DNA of 64,000 nucleotides, taken from assembly GCA_963816535.1 (NCBI GenBank), contig CAWFKW010000006.1:678373-742372 (forward strand), read 5' to 3'. Positions 1-8,026 of this stretch are shown here, one piece after another. This DNA is from CAWFKW01 sp963816535 (lineage in GTDB: Bacteria; Bacteroidota; Ignavibacteria; Tepidaquicellales; OLB5). Each line of letters opens with the position of its first letter. The stretch's first letter is position 1. A program made the translations under genes and the position numbers. The notes under the pieces were generated by a model that saw only the letters and a program-made list of their open reading frames with translations, did no database searches and was not told where the DNA came from.

Positions 1-113
1 CGCTCCGAGGCGCCGTTCAGCCTGTTAATAAAATATATGCTGAAGCCGCTAAGCAAAACGACTATGAATGCCATCACAATATATCCGAGTAAGATCCAGG
101 ACTTTAGTTTCAT
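1..113 (-). CDS. Membrane sensor kinase, N-terminal fragment (runs off window)
   Basis: Only the first 37 codons are inside the window, read from an ATG at 113 towards base 1. They encode a short basic start (MKLKSW) followed by one strongly hydrophobic helix (residues about 6-27), as expected for the first membrane segment of a sensor histidine kinase. The gene follows the kdpD-like gene by about 70 bases on the same strand. KdpD here has no kinase half, so the missing histidine kinase of the kdp signalling pair is expected exactly here. The kinase identity is inferred from context and topology; no catalytic motif lies in the visible part. Confidence 0.5.
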   Translation of the reverse strand, partial: MKLKSWILLGYIVMAFIVVLLSGFSIYFINRLNGASE

Positions 114-120
114 TTTTTTA

Positions 121-175
121 TTCAGACCACCCCGTCCTGCAAGCAGGACACCCCTCCTTGAAAAGGAGGGGAGCT
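121..175. repeat. Two-hairpin intergenic repeat (CACCCC type)
   Basis: Two adjacent perfect stems lie between kdpD and the downstream kinase: GTCCTGC-AA-GCAGGAC, then CCCCTCCTT-GAA-AAGGAGGGG, introduced by CCACCCC. The same design (two GC-rich hairpins with CACCCC/GGGGTG ends) recurs at 5437-5488, and a looser version lies at 7721-7773. It is therefore a dispersed element rather than a unique terminator, although it could still fold in the kdp transcript. Confidence 0.55.
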
Positions 176-185
176 TTGAATGATT

Positions 186-1325
186 TTATGTAACAATTTC
201 CAGGTCGCAATCTTTATCTTCAAGTTCTTCCATTAGCTTGTTAATTATGCTGCCCTTATAAATACTCTTTAACGAGAGTTTCTTTGAAGGTTTCCCAACA
301 ACAATTTTTGTAATATCTTTATCTTTAGCAAAATGCACTATCCCTTCAGTGACGCTGTTTGCCATTATTTTTTCGGCTGACGCTCCGAGCTCTGTCGCGA
401 GCTTGAAGTTGTTTATCAGGTGTCTTTGCAATGCCAGGTTCATGTTTTCAAACGATACTCTTTTCGTTTCAACATAAAGTACAAACCAGTGAGCGTCAAG
501 CCTGTCGGCGTTCCGGTAGCTGTTCCTGATAATTTTTTCATTCTGTTTATAATTATCGCCGATACAGACAAGAATTCTCTCCGGCATTGAGCGCTCAGAC
601 TTCGGCACTTCAAATTCAATTTGCCTGCCAACCTGGTTGGCAACTTCCCTTAAAGCGAGCTCTCTTAGCTGCAACAGGTGTTCTTTTTTAAAGAAATTTG
701 CCAATGCGGTTTCAATTTTGTCTTTTTTGTAGATCTTACCCGCTTTTAGCCTGGATATAAGTTCATCAGCGGTCAGATCAATGTTAACTACTTCGTCGGC
801 CAGCGCTATTATTTTATCCGGCACAGTTTCTTTTACCTCGATGCCTGTAATTTCCTGCACGACTGGGTTTAAACTTTCTATGTGTTGAATGTTAAGGGCG
901 CTGATTACGCTTATGCCGTTGTAAAGGAGTTCTTCAACGTCCATATATCTTTTTTCATGTTTGCTTCCGGGGACATTTGTGTGCGCAAGTTCGTCAACCA
1001 CTACCGCTTCCGGCCTTATTTTCAAAACTTTTTCAAGGTCGAATTCTTCAAGCTCTTTGCCTTTGTAAAATATCTTCTTTCGGGGAATAATAGTAAGGCC
1101 GTTAAGCAGTTTTTCGGTTTCCGCTCTGCCGTGAGTTTCTATGTATCCTATTACAATATCGATCTCGTTATTGAGCAAATCATGCGCTTCAAGAAGCATT
1201 CTGTAGCTCTTGCCTACGCCTGCGGCCAGCCCGATGTAAATTTTGAATTTACCGGTTCGCGATTTCTTTACCATCTCAAGAAATCTCGCGGCTTCAGGAT
1301 TGATATTTATTTCTTTTTCGGCCAT
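186..1325 (-). CDS. kdpD: KdpD-type potassium sensor, truncated (KdpD domain plus USP domain, no kinase)
   Basis: This is the cytoplasmic N-terminal half of KdpD, which senses potassium and turgor and controls the kdp operon. Residues about 25-235 form the KdpD domain, with a Walker A-like loop GLAAGVGKS (32-40) and a Walker B-like stretch VVVDELAHTNVPGSKH (108-123). Residues about 248-379 form a universal-stress-protein domain. At 379 residues it lacks the four membrane helices, GAF and histidine kinase domains of the roughly 900-residue E. coli protein. A separate membrane kinase gene begins directly downstream at 113, so the sensor and kinase appear to be split. It is part of the kdp gene series, about 100 bases after the porin gene. 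The split form is typical of Bacteroidota relatives. Confidence 0.9.
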   Translation of the reverse strand: MAEKEININPEAARFLEMVKKSRTGKFKIYIGLAAGVGKSYRMLLEAHDLLNNEIDIVIGYIETHGRAETEKLLNGLTIIPRKKIFYKGKELEEFDLEKVLKIRPEAVVVDELAHTNVPGSKHEKRYMDVEELLYNGISVISALNIQHIESLNPVVQEITGIEVKETVPDKIIALADEVVNIDLTADELISRLKAGKIYKKDKIETALANFFKKEHLLQLRELALREVANQVGRQIEFEVPKSERSMPERILVCIGDNYKQNEKIIRNSYRNADRLDAHWFVLYVETKRVSFENMNLALQRHLINNFKLATELGASAEKIMANSVTEGIVHFAKDKDITKIVVGKPSKKLSLKSIYKGSIINKLMEELEDKDCDLEIVT

Positions 1326-1427
1326 TCTTTTAAATGCAAAACTCCCGCCTAAAAATAAGCAGGAGTTTATATAATAAAAGCCCCTTTTTATGTAGCTTTT
1401 TTATATTTCATATGCGATAAATTTGTT

Positions 1428-2549
1428 TCAAAAGGCAATACCCATATTTAGAGTAGCCTCGACACGTGAAGTTGAGGAATTATAGAATATCTTTTGTTTT
1501 GAATCCGCATTTAGATATCTTGTTTCAGCCCTTACGTACATATTATCCCTGGGGTCAAACTCTATGCCCAAAGTCAATCCATAAGCTTTTAGCCCGGTCA
1601 AATTTCCATCCGAGTCGGTAAATGTTCCTGAAAGTACGCCGTCAGCATCGTTATAATACTCGCCCCTGAGAGCAAGTGCGTATTTTTTAGACAGCAGGTA
1701 TTTTATTTCAGCCATCGCAGAAAACACAGAAGCTGAGCTTAATGAATCTGAAATCTTAGATTTCTCCTGCGTCGCGAAATCTATTCCGGCAAGAAAATTC
1801 AGTTTCTTGCTTAAGGTGTATTTAATTACCAGGTTATTATAAACTCTTACTTTTGCATCCAAACCGGCAGGCTGTTCATTTCCTATAAGGTTGTTATAGA
1901 CAAATTCAAGTTTATTGTTTGGCCTTAAATCAAGCGTTAAGCCGGCTGATTTATTTTTATTATTATCAGCAAGCACATTGTACCCGTTAAGCAGATGTAC
2001 ACAGGCCGAAAACTTAGATGAAAAATCATAAGAAACTTTAAGGCCGCTCTGGTAAAACGGCTCGAAATATGTAACAAGGCTGTGACTCGTCAAGAAATTA
2101 TCTTTCGGAAGCAAACCTTCTGCGCCTATGTGAGTCAAAAAATATCCTGCGTCAATCCATAAATTCTTTGCAGGCGAGAAACCGAGATTGGCTTGTTGGA
2201 TGAACTGCATATCCGCAGGCCAATTTGCTTTTGGAATGTCTCCATATTGCAAAATTAGCGAAGCCCTTATGTTTTCGTTTGAATAGTTTCCTGAGATTTG
2301 CGCAATATTAAGCCTGAATTCATCCCTGTAAGGTGAAATCGATGAAAATTGCCTTAGTGAATTCCCACTCTTATCGTTATCGTAACTATAATATGTATCT
2401 ATATAACCCCCATAGCTAAATGGAGATTTTTCCTGAGAATATGACTTAGGTCCTATAAACAGAACCGAGAAAAAAATCGTTACAATTAACATGCCAATCG
2501 CACAAGGATAAGCTCTTTTTGTATAATTTATTTGTATTTCAGCCCTCAT
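1428..2549 (-). CDS. Outer-membrane beta-barrel porin in the kdp operon (BBP2/OmpL-like)
   Basis: This is a 373-residue protein with an N-terminal hydrophobic signal segment (about residues 16-38, ending near SYSQ). Alternating amphipathic strands fill the rest of the chain, and it ends in a C-terminal aromatic residue (NMGIAF), the usual signature of an outer-membrane barrel. The opening strand FSYGGYIDTYYSYD resembles the putative beta-barrel porin-2 (OmpL-like) family. Its start overlaps the end of the 80-residue upstream gene by 11 bases, so it is translationally linked to kdpC. The likely job is to let K+ or another solute cross the outer membrane during high-affinity potassium uptake. 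Family and location are well supported; substrate is inferred. Confidence 0.72.
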   Translation of the reverse strand: MRAEIQINYTKRAYPCAIGMLIVTIFFSVLFIGPKSYSQEKSPFSYGGYIDTYYSYDNDKSGNSLRQFSSISPYRDEFRLNIAQISGNYSNENIRASLILQYGDIPKANWPADMQFIQQANLGFSPAKNLWIDAGYFLTHIGAEGLLPKDNFLTSHSLVTYFEPFYQSGLKVSYDFSSKFSACVHLLNGYNVLADNNKNKSAGLTLDLRPNNKLEFVYNNLIGNEQPAGLDAKVRVYNNLVIKYTLSKKLNFLAGIDFATQEKSKISDSLSSASVFSAMAEIKYLLSKKYALALRGEYYNDADGVLSGTFTDSDGNLTGLKAYGLTLGIEFDPRDNMYVRAETRYLNADSKQKIFYNSSTSRVEATLNMGIAF

Positions 2550-2781
2550 TGTAATTTCTTTTTTTTGATTTGTTTCTAAATCTTTCTGATTTTAATTTAA
2601 TTTTATCTGCAATTTCTTTTTTTAAAGTAAAAACGCTGGGTCTGACTTCATCAAAAGACCCTAGCAATTTTTTCTTCTTATAGTTTTTCCAAATCGAAAA
2701 TATTTTGACGATAACATTCATTTCACCCGGATTCTCAAATTTTCCGTTATGCTCATATATTTGGGAATGTCCGTATGTCAT
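2539..2781 (-). CDS. Small basic protein between kdpC and the porin, unknown function
   Basis: This encodes 80 residues, rich in lysine and without a signal peptide or membrane helix. Its ATG overlaps the kdpC stop codon (ATGA at 2778-2781) and its end overlaps the porin start, which strongly suggests that it is translated by coupling within the kdp operon. The C-terminal half (ADKIKLKSERFRNKSKK) is highly charged and might bind RNA or the membrane surface. No family is recognised. It might merely be a coupling frame that carries ribosomes from kdpC to the porin gene. Confidence 0.55.
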   Translation of the reverse strand: MTYGHSQIYEHNGKFENPGEMNVIVKIFSIWKNYKKKKLLGSFDEVRPSVFTLKKEIADKIKLKSERFRNKSKKRNYNEG

Positions 2782-3341
2782 TTTAGCTTGTCCAATGCAA
2801 TGTTGAGCTTTAATACATTTACTTTTTCTATTCCGAAAAAGCCGAGCAAAGGTTTTTCTGTGAATTGTTCCACAAGCTCTCTTAGTTTAGCCTGCGGAAT
2901 TTTTCTTACAGATGAAATTCTCGGGACCTGTATGTAAGCAGCTTTTGTCGACATATCCGGGTCGATACCGCTCCCTGATGCTGTTACTATGTCTGAAGGA
3001 ATATCTTCTTTCTTGACCCCAGGATTATGAACAAGGAACGTGTCTATCCTGGCCTGCACAAGCGCAAGATAATCCTGATTGGTCGGCCCCAAATTCGAGC
3101 CGCCGCTGCCTGCCGCGTTATAATTAACCGCGGACGGACGGCTCCAGAAATATTTGTCATCAGTAAAGCTCTGTCCGATGTTTTCGAACCCGAGAACTTT
3201 CCCGTTTTCAATAATAGGGGAGCCGTCAGATTTATCCGGCATTAATCGGCCCACGCCATATATCAGCAGCGGGAAACCAAACCCAAATATTAAAATAGTT
3301 ATTACTGTGAGTATTATTGATTGTTTAAGATATTTTAACAT
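2778..3341 (-). CDS. kdpC: Potassium-transporting ATPase subunit C
   Basis: KdpC is the small, single-span periplasmic subunit that stabilises the KdpFABC potassium pump and raises its nucleotide affinity. The 187-residue protein has one N-terminal membrane helix (about residues 8-32). It then carries the family motifs GQSFTDDKYFWSRPSAVNY, the SGGSNLGPTN block and the SGSGIDPDMS block. Length is normal. The start follows the kdpB stop almost directly, and the stop overlaps the next ATG, so it belongs to a tightly packed operon. Confidence 0.96.
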   Translation of the reverse strand: MLKYLKQSIILTVITILIFGFGFPLLIYGVGRLMPDKSDGSPIIENGKVLGFENIGQSFTDDKYFWSRPSAVNYNAAGSGGSNLGPTNQDYLALVQARIDTFLVHNPGVKKEDIPSDIVTASGSGIDPDMSTKAAYIQVPRISSVRKIPQAKLRELVEQFTEKPLLGFFGIEKVNVLKLNIALDKLK

Positions 3342-3342
3342 G

Positions 3343-5397
3343 TTATATGACTCCTATCAAAGTTAAAATTACATCGATTATCTTAATTCCGATAAACGGA
3401 ACTATGATGCCTCCCAAACCGTATATCAAAATGTTTCTTGCTAATAATTTTTCTGCGCCTATGGGCTTGTAAGCCACGCCTTTTAAAGCCAGCGGAATAA
3501 GCATAGGGATGATTATTGCGTTAAAGATGATCGCCGACAATATTGCGGATTGCGGACTTGCTAAGTGCATTATGTTCAAAGCCTGCAGAGGCGGTATGGA
3601 TGTAATAAACAGCGCCGGCACGATTGCAAAATATTTTGCAACGTCGTTAGCAATTGAAAAAGTGGTGATGGCGCCCCGCGTAATTAATAACTGCTTGCCA
3701 ATTTCGACTATTTCAATAAGCTTGGTAGGATCATTATCAAGGTCAACCATATTCCCGGCTTCTTTTGCAGCCTGTGTGCCTGAATTCATGGATACGCCTA
3801 CATCCGCCTGCGCAAGCGCCGGGGCGTCGTTCGTGCCGTCGCCCATCATTGCAACAAGCTTGCCGAGCCTCTGTTCTTCAAGAATGTAGTTCATCTTGTC
3901 CTCAGGTTTAGCTTCGGCAATGTAATCGTCAACGCCCGCAACATTGGCTATGTATTTTGCAGTTAGCGGGTTATCCCCGGTGACCATAACCGTCTTAACT
4001 CCCATTTTACGGAGCCTTACAAATCTTTCCTGTATGCCGGTTTTGATTATATCTTCAAGCTGAATTACTCCCGCGGCTTTTCCGTTGATAGCGAGCGCTA
4101 AAGGCGTGCCGCCGTCTTCAGCGATTTTCTTCACAAGTATTTCCATATTTTCAGGAACCTTGTTATCGCTTGTTTCAATGAGTTTTTTTATAACATCAAA
4201 AGAGCCTTTTCTTACATGCATGCCGTCTTTTGTGTCAATTCCGCTCATTCTTGTCTGCGCCGTGAATTTGAAAAATGTATCGTCTTTATGTTCGTCGGCA
4301 TTTACAGTCACCCCAAGCTTTCCGGCAAGCTCTATTATTGACTTTCCTTCGGGCGTTTGATCAGAGAGCGAACTGATTGCGCAATACTTTATAAACTTAC
4401 TTTCTTCCATTCCGTTAACGTTGTACAGTTTTGTCGCTTTCCTGTTGCCGATCGTAATTGTGCCGGTTTTATCGAGCAGCAATGTATCAACGTCTCCCGC
4501 TGTTTCAACAGCTTTACCCGATTTGGAAATAACATTGGCTCTAAGCGCTCTATCCATACCAGCTATACCGATAGCTGAAAGCAAGCCGCCTATTGTGGTA
4601 GGAATTAAACAGACGAAAAGTGAAACAAGCGAAGCAATTGCGATCGGCGTATTTGCATAAGCGCCGAACGGCTGAAGCGTTACTGTTACAATCAAAAACA
4701 TTATTGTAAATCCCGCAAGCAATATTGTTAAAGCGATCTCGTTAGGCGATTTCTGCCTTTTAGCGCCTTCAACAAGCATGATCATCTTATCAAGGAATGA
4801 TTCGCCTTTTTCAGTTGTAACTTCAACTTTGATATGGTCCGAAAGAACTTTCGTTCCGCCGGTTACGCCGGAACGGTCACCGCCCGCTTCTCTGATGACC
4901 GGGGCTGACTCGCCTGTTATTGCTGATTCATCTATAGAAGCGACACCCTCGATTATTTCCCCGTCTGTCGCGATAATTTCGTTGACGTTCACTAATATTA
5001 TGTCGCCTTTTTTCAGGTCTGATGACATAACTTTTTTATAAGAACCGTCAGCCTGTAATACATTTGCAGGAGTATCCTGTCTTGTTTTCCTAAGCGATTC
5101 AGCCTGCGCCTTGCCCCTTGCTTCAGCTACTGCCTCTGCGAAATTCGCAAACAATACCGTAACAAAGAGAATTATTGTTATCAGTAAGTTATAACCCACG
5201 CTTCCCTGAACGGGGTCAGGTTTGAACGCAAGGATAATCGTTAGTACGGTCATTACAACAGTTCCGATTTCGACGGTAAACATGACCGGGTTCTTCATCA
5301 TTAAAGCCGGATTCAGTTTAACGAATGATTCCTTAAACGCAGTTAAAAGAATATCTTTCTGGAGTAGTTTATTTCCTGTTCTTGGATGTTTTGACAT
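3343..5397 (-). CDS. kdpB: Potassium-transporting P-type ATPase subunit B
   Basis: KdpB is the catalytic P-type ATPase subunit that hydrolyses ATP to drive K+ import through KdpA. The 684-residue sequence shows the phosphatase loop TGES (161-164), the phosphorylation site DKTGT with Asp309, the nucleotide-binding MSGID region, and the hinge motif GDGTNDAPALAQADVGV. Length matches the family (about 680). It lies 97 bases after kdpA, separated by a hairpin repeat, and is followed immediately by kdpC. Nothing looks damaged. Confidence 0.98.
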   Translation of the reverse strand: MSKHPRTGNKLLQKDILLTAFKESFVKLNPALMMKNPVMFTVEIGTVVMTVLTIILAFKPDPVQGSVGYNLLITIILFVTVLFANFAEAVAEARGKAQAESLRKTRQDTPANVLQADGSYKKVMSSDLKKGDIILVNVNEIIATDGEIIEGVASIDESAITGESAPVIREAGGDRSGVTGGTKVLSDHIKVEVTTEKGESFLDKMIMLVEGAKRQKSPNEIALTILLAGFTIMFLIVTVTLQPFGAYANTPIAIASLVSLFVCLIPTTIGGLLSAIGIAGMDRALRANVISKSGKAVETAGDVDTLLLDKTGTITIGNRKATKLYNVNGMEESKFIKYCAISSLSDQTPEGKSIIELAGKLGVTVNADEHKDDTFFKFTAQTRMSGIDTKDGMHVRKGSFDVIKKLIETSDNKVPENMEILVKKIAEDGGTPLALAINGKAAGVIQLEDIIKTGIQERFVRLRKMGVKTVMVTGDNPLTAKYIANVAGVDDYIAEAKPEDKMNYILEEQRLGKLVAMMGDGTNDAPALAQADVGVSMNSGTQAAKEAGNMVDLDNDPTKLIEIVEIGKQLLITRGAITTFSIANDVAKYFAIVPALFITSIPPLQALNIMHLASPQSAILSAIIFNAIIIPMLIPLALKGVAYKPIGAEKLLARNILIYGLGGIIVPFIGIKIIDVILTLIGVI

Positions 5398-5436
5398 TTT
5401 TTGAACTTTCTAATTTGTTTTTCACCTGTTTTTTTT

Positions 5437-5488
5437 ACACCCCTCTCCTTTTAGGAGAGGGGTCGCGCCTTTGGCGCGGGGGTGAGGC
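5437..5488. repeat. Two-hairpin intergenic repeat between kdpA and kdpB
   Basis: Two perfect stems follow each other: CCCCTCTCC-TTTTA-GGAGAGGGG (5440-5462) and CGCGCC-TTT-GGCGCG (5464-5478), bordered by CACCCC and GGGGTGAGG, which can also pair to close a three-way structure. It resembles the element at 121-175. Being inside the operon, it may slow or partly stop transcription, or protect the kdpA message end. That role is inferred. Confidence 0.6.
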
Positions 5489-5494
5489 TAAAAT

Positions 5495-7204
5495 TTATTT
5501 TATCATTGTTAAATGTTCGGCAATCGGCCCAAGCGCCAATCCCGGGAAGAACAGCAATGCGCCAAGGATAACGACAACCGAAAACAGAACAACGCCGAAT
5601 ATCAGCGTATCGGTTCTCATAGAACCTGCTGATTCCGGAATATACTTTTTGTTAGACAGGTAACCGGCAATTGCAATAGGGCCTATTATCGGAATAAATC
5701 TGCCTAGAAGCATTACGCATCCTGTCGAGATATTCCAAAACTGAGAAATTGTATCTCCAAGTCCTTCAAACCCCGAGCCGTTGTTAGCGGCCGAAGAAGA
5801 GAATTCATAAAACATTTCTGAAAATCCATGGAATGAGGGGTTATTCAGCCATTTCAGAAAGTCGGAAGCGTTTGGAGTTGCCACCCAAACAGAGGCTGCA
5901 ATGGCTGTCCCGCTTAATATTATCAGGGGATGTGTGAGCGCAACCATAATTGCAATTTTGACTTCTTTGGCTTCAATTTTCTTACCCATAAACTCAGGCG
6001 TTCTTCCAACCATCAAACCGGAAATGAAAACAGCCAGTATTATAAAAACAAATTTGTTAATGAACCCGACGCCCACTCCTCCGAAAAATGCGTTAAGCTG
6101 CATGCCCAGCAACGCCATCATTCCGGATAGCGGCATTGAGCTATCATGCATTGAGTTTACCGAACCGTTTGAAGTATTTGTAGTTGCAATTTCCCAGAAT
6201 GCCGAGGTGACAGAGCCAAACCTCACTTCTTTGCCTTCCATATTACCCATCGGCTGGCTGATACCCATTTTTTCAATAAGAGGGTTCCCAGCCATTTCGT
6301 AATGGATAGTGGGAATAACAAGGATCAAAAATCCTGCCGTCATTACGCCAAGTATTACGTAAGCAAGTTTTTTCCGGCCCGTATAATACCCGAATGCGAA
6401 TATCATCCCGAATGGAATAAGAAGGATGCAAATTAATTCGACAATATTGGTTATGAAATTTGGATTTTCAAACGGGTGCGCAGAATTTGCGCCGAAGAAA
6501 CCGCCGCCGTTTGTGCCAAGCTGTTTGATTGAAACAATCGGCGCCACGGGACCTCTTGCTACGTTTACTGTATCTCCCTGGAGGGTAATTACCGTTTCAG
6601 CTCCTTTAAAGGTAACCGGAGTCGAATTCAAAACTAAAATAACAGCTACAATAAAAGATAACGGCAGCAATATTCTGGTGCAAGACTTTAACAACAGGTT
6701 GTAAAAATTGCCAAGGTTTGAAGCCGACTTATTTACCAGTCCTTTGAAAAGCAAGGCTACTACCGCAATACCTGTGCCGGCGGAAACAAACTGTAAAAAA
6801 CAAATAACAATCATCTGCGATAAATATGAAAGGGCCGACTCGCCTGAGTAATGCTGCAGGTTTGTGTTTGTAACGAAACTGACGGCGGTATTGAATGCCT
6901 GCGTTGGTTCCATGAACGTTATCCTGTCAGGATTCCAAAAGAGGAGATGCTGAATGCTTAAAATGAGCATTGCCCACAGAAACCAGATGAAATTGATCGT
7001 TAGCATTGCCTTCATGTTCTGTTTCCAGTCCATTTCTTCATCAGGGTTTATCCCAGAGACCTTAAAGATCGATTTCTCAAGCGGCCTTATGAAATCAAGA
7101 AATGTCTTTTCGCCTTTGAAAACTTTGGATATATACTTTCCAAGCGGAATTCCAATAACTCCGATTGCAATAAATGTTACGGCAACTGTTAATATTTCAT
7201 TCAT
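5495..7204 (-). CDS. kdpA: Potassium-transporting ATPase subunit A
   Basis: KdpA is the membrane subunit that selects and binds K+, related to Trk/Ktr channel-like proteins. The 569-residue protein has about ten membrane spans and the four filter-region signatures of the family: TNTNLQHYSGES, LGTNGGGFFGANSAHPFENP, ATTNTSNGSVN and NNGSGFEGLGD. Length matches the usual 555-570. It is the first large gene after the sigma-54 promoter and the two tiny membrane peptides, and heads kdpABC. Confidence 0.98.
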   Translation of the reverse strand: MNEILTVAVTFIAIGVIGIPLGKYISKVFKGEKTFLDFIRPLEKSIFKVSGINPDEEMDWKQNMKAMLTINFIWFLWAMLILSIQHLLFWNPDRITFMEPTQAFNTAVSFVTNTNLQHYSGESALSYLSQMIVICFLQFVSAGTGIAVVALLFKGLVNKSASNLGNFYNLLLKSCTRILLPLSFIVAVILVLNSTPVTFKGAETVITLQGDTVNVARGPVAPIVSIKQLGTNGGGFFGANSAHPFENPNFITNIVELICILLIPFGMIFAFGYYTGRKKLAYVILGVMTAGFLILVIPTIHYEMAGNPLIEKMGISQPMGNMEGKEVRFGSVTSAFWEIATTNTSNGSVNSMHDSSMPLSGMMALLGMQLNAFFGGVGVGFINKFVFIILAVFISGLMVGRTPEFMGKKIEAKEVKIAIMVALTHPLIILSGTAIAASVWVATPNASDFLKWLNNPSFHGFSEMFYEFSSSAANNGSGFEGLGDTISQFWNISTGCVMLLGRFIPIIGPIAIAGYLSNKKYIPESAGSMRTDTLIFGVVLFSVVVILGALLFFPGLALGPIAEHLTMIK

Positions 7205-7352
7205 AATATTTTAACGAACAACAAATGAGTAAATGAAACTTATTAAAAAAATTCGTTCGGATTAAATTTTCAAAACAAAATCCCAATTGTCCTGAGAGTT
7301 AATAACGGATTGGTTTTTCTAAAAACTTAAAATCTTTATTAAATTTCTAAAG

Positions 7353-7430
7353 CTAGAATTTCTCCGGCTTAATTAAAGCGTAAACCAAATAAATGATCAT
7401 CAGTATACAGATAATGAACAAAATTGTCAT
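7353..7430 (-). CDS. kdpF: KdpF small subunit of the potassium pump
   Basis: This 25-codon reading frame encodes MTILFIICILMIIYLVYALI followed by KPEKF. A single hydrophobic helix ending in a Tyr-Leu-x-Tyr-Ala-Leu and Pro-Glu-Lys-Phe tail is the hallmark of KdpF, the lipid-like stabilising peptide of KdpFABC. It lies about 150 bases upstream of kdpA in the same direction, which is the expected position. It is too short for usual gene finders. Confidence 0.85.
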   Translation of the reverse strand: MTILFIICILMIIYLVYALIKPEKF

Positions 7431-7441
7431 ATTGATTAAAA

Positions 7442-7534
7442 TTATATTTTATCGCCGAGACCGACGATAATGAAAAACATTCCGAAGAATAGCGCTCCGG
7501 TGAGAATCATTAATATTAAAACTGTATAATCCAT
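7442..7534 (-). CDS. 30-residue membrane peptide ahead of kdpF, unknown
   Basis: A start-to-stop frame of 30 codons (beginning MDYTVLILMILTGALFFGMF) encodes one long hydrophobic helix ending in GLGDKI. It lies 11 bases before kdpF and is the first reading frame after the sigma-54 promoter at 7611-7627. Composition and length resemble KdpF, but the KdpF tail motif is absent. It may be a second pump-associated peptide. No clear ribosome-binding site is seen, so translation is uncertain. Confidence 0.5.
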   Translation of the reverse strand: MDYTVLILMILTGALFFGMFFIIVGLGDKI

Positions 7535-7544
7535 GTTTTGTGTC

Positions 7545-7564
7545 ATTCCCGCGAAGGCGGGAAT
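7545..7564. repeat. dRS3-like palindrome, copy 1
   Basis: The sequence ATTCCC-GCGAAGGC-GGGAAT is a 20-base inverted repeat of the form ATTCCC-N8-GGGAAT, flanked by GTC on the left. A partner with the same arms but opposite orientation lies at 7997-8016. The form matches dispersed small repeats known from several phyla (named dRS3 in Neisseria). It falls in the leader of the kdp transcript. Confidence 0.7.
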
Positions 7565-7610
7565 CTTTGTTTTTAAAATTTTCTGGTTATAACCCGAACA
7601 AAGAGATTAT

Positions 7611-7627
7611 TGCAATAATCGTGCCAA
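7611..7627 (-). promoter_or_regulatory. Sigma-54 (-24/-12) promoter of the kdp operon
   Basis: Read on the minus strand, TTGGCACGATTATTGCA matches the RpoN consensus TGGCACG-N4-TTGCW at every fixed position, with exactly 10 bases between the invariant GG (-24) and GC (-12). Transcription would begin near 7600 and run through the 30-residue peptide, kdpF and kdpABC. The gene directly upstream encodes an NtrC-family activator with an intact GAFTGA loop, which is what such a promoter requires. Confidence 0.85.
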
Positions 7628-7720
7628 GTAAAAAAACTTTGTTTCATTTAAATCTGTAAGGATGTTGCTGGTTTTGATCTATCATATTGAGAAAATTTAT
7701 CAAAATGAGAATTGCGACCT

Positions 7721-7773
7721 CACCCCCTGCCCGCCGGATGCTGGCCTCCCCCTATCCGGGCAGTGAGTGGGGG
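7721..7773. repeat. Nested GC-rich inverted repeat (CACCCCC type)
   Basis: CCCCCTGCCCG at 7723-7733 can pair with CGGGCAG (7757-7763) and TGGGGG (7768-7773), leaving a C-rich loop. It starts with CTCACCCCC and resembles a decayed version of the two-hairpin elements at 121-175 and 5437-5488. It lies about 100-150 bases upstream of the sigma-54 promoter. Confidence 0.45.
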
Positions 7774-7873
7774 AAATGCGTCTTCGTAGTACGAAATGGA
7801 TCTTCTTGAAATTCAGTCTCGTCATTAATAAAAAATCGAGCAATAGCCAACTTTCCTGAAATAAATTGAAGCT

Positions 7874-7946
7874 GCAACCTTTAGGTTGCGAAAATCCCGC
7901 AAAAGTATTTGCAGTATGAAGCCAATCTTATCAATTTCAAAATTGA
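7874..7946. promoter_or_regulatory. Two 16-base palindromes upstream of the kdp promoter (possible activator sites)
   Basis: The region holds GCAACCTTTAGGTTGC (7874-7889) and TCAATTTCAAAATTGA (7931-7946), both perfect 7+2+7 palindromes, about 250-320 bases before the sigma-54 promoter. NtrC-type activators bind paired dyads upstream of -24/-12 promoters, so these are candidates. The first could equally be a dispersed palindrome. No direct evidence of binding exists, and the remaining bases of the 7628-8026 gap show no gene. Confidence 0.3.
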
Positions 7947-7996
7947 GAATTAATTGAAGGGCTAAAATATAAACTTTATCGAGGAACAATTTCTAG

Positions 7997-8016
7997 ATTC
8001 CCGCATGCGCGGGAAT
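7997..8016. repeat. dRS3-like palindrome, copy 2 (possible terminator)
   Basis: ATTCCC-GCATGCGC-GGGAAT is a 20-base inverted repeat that begins 11 bases after the end of the response-regulator gene. Its outer flank GAC on the right mirrors the GTC on the left of the copy at 7545-7564, so the two copies form an inverted pair enclosing about 430 bases that include the sigma-54 promoter. It could terminate the regulator transcript. Confidence 0.65.
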
Positions 8017-8026
8017 GACAATCAGG

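Noticed and set aside
882..1352. 156-codon plus-strand frame opposite kdpD
   Set aside because: Shadow of the kdpD gene in another frame; no independent support.
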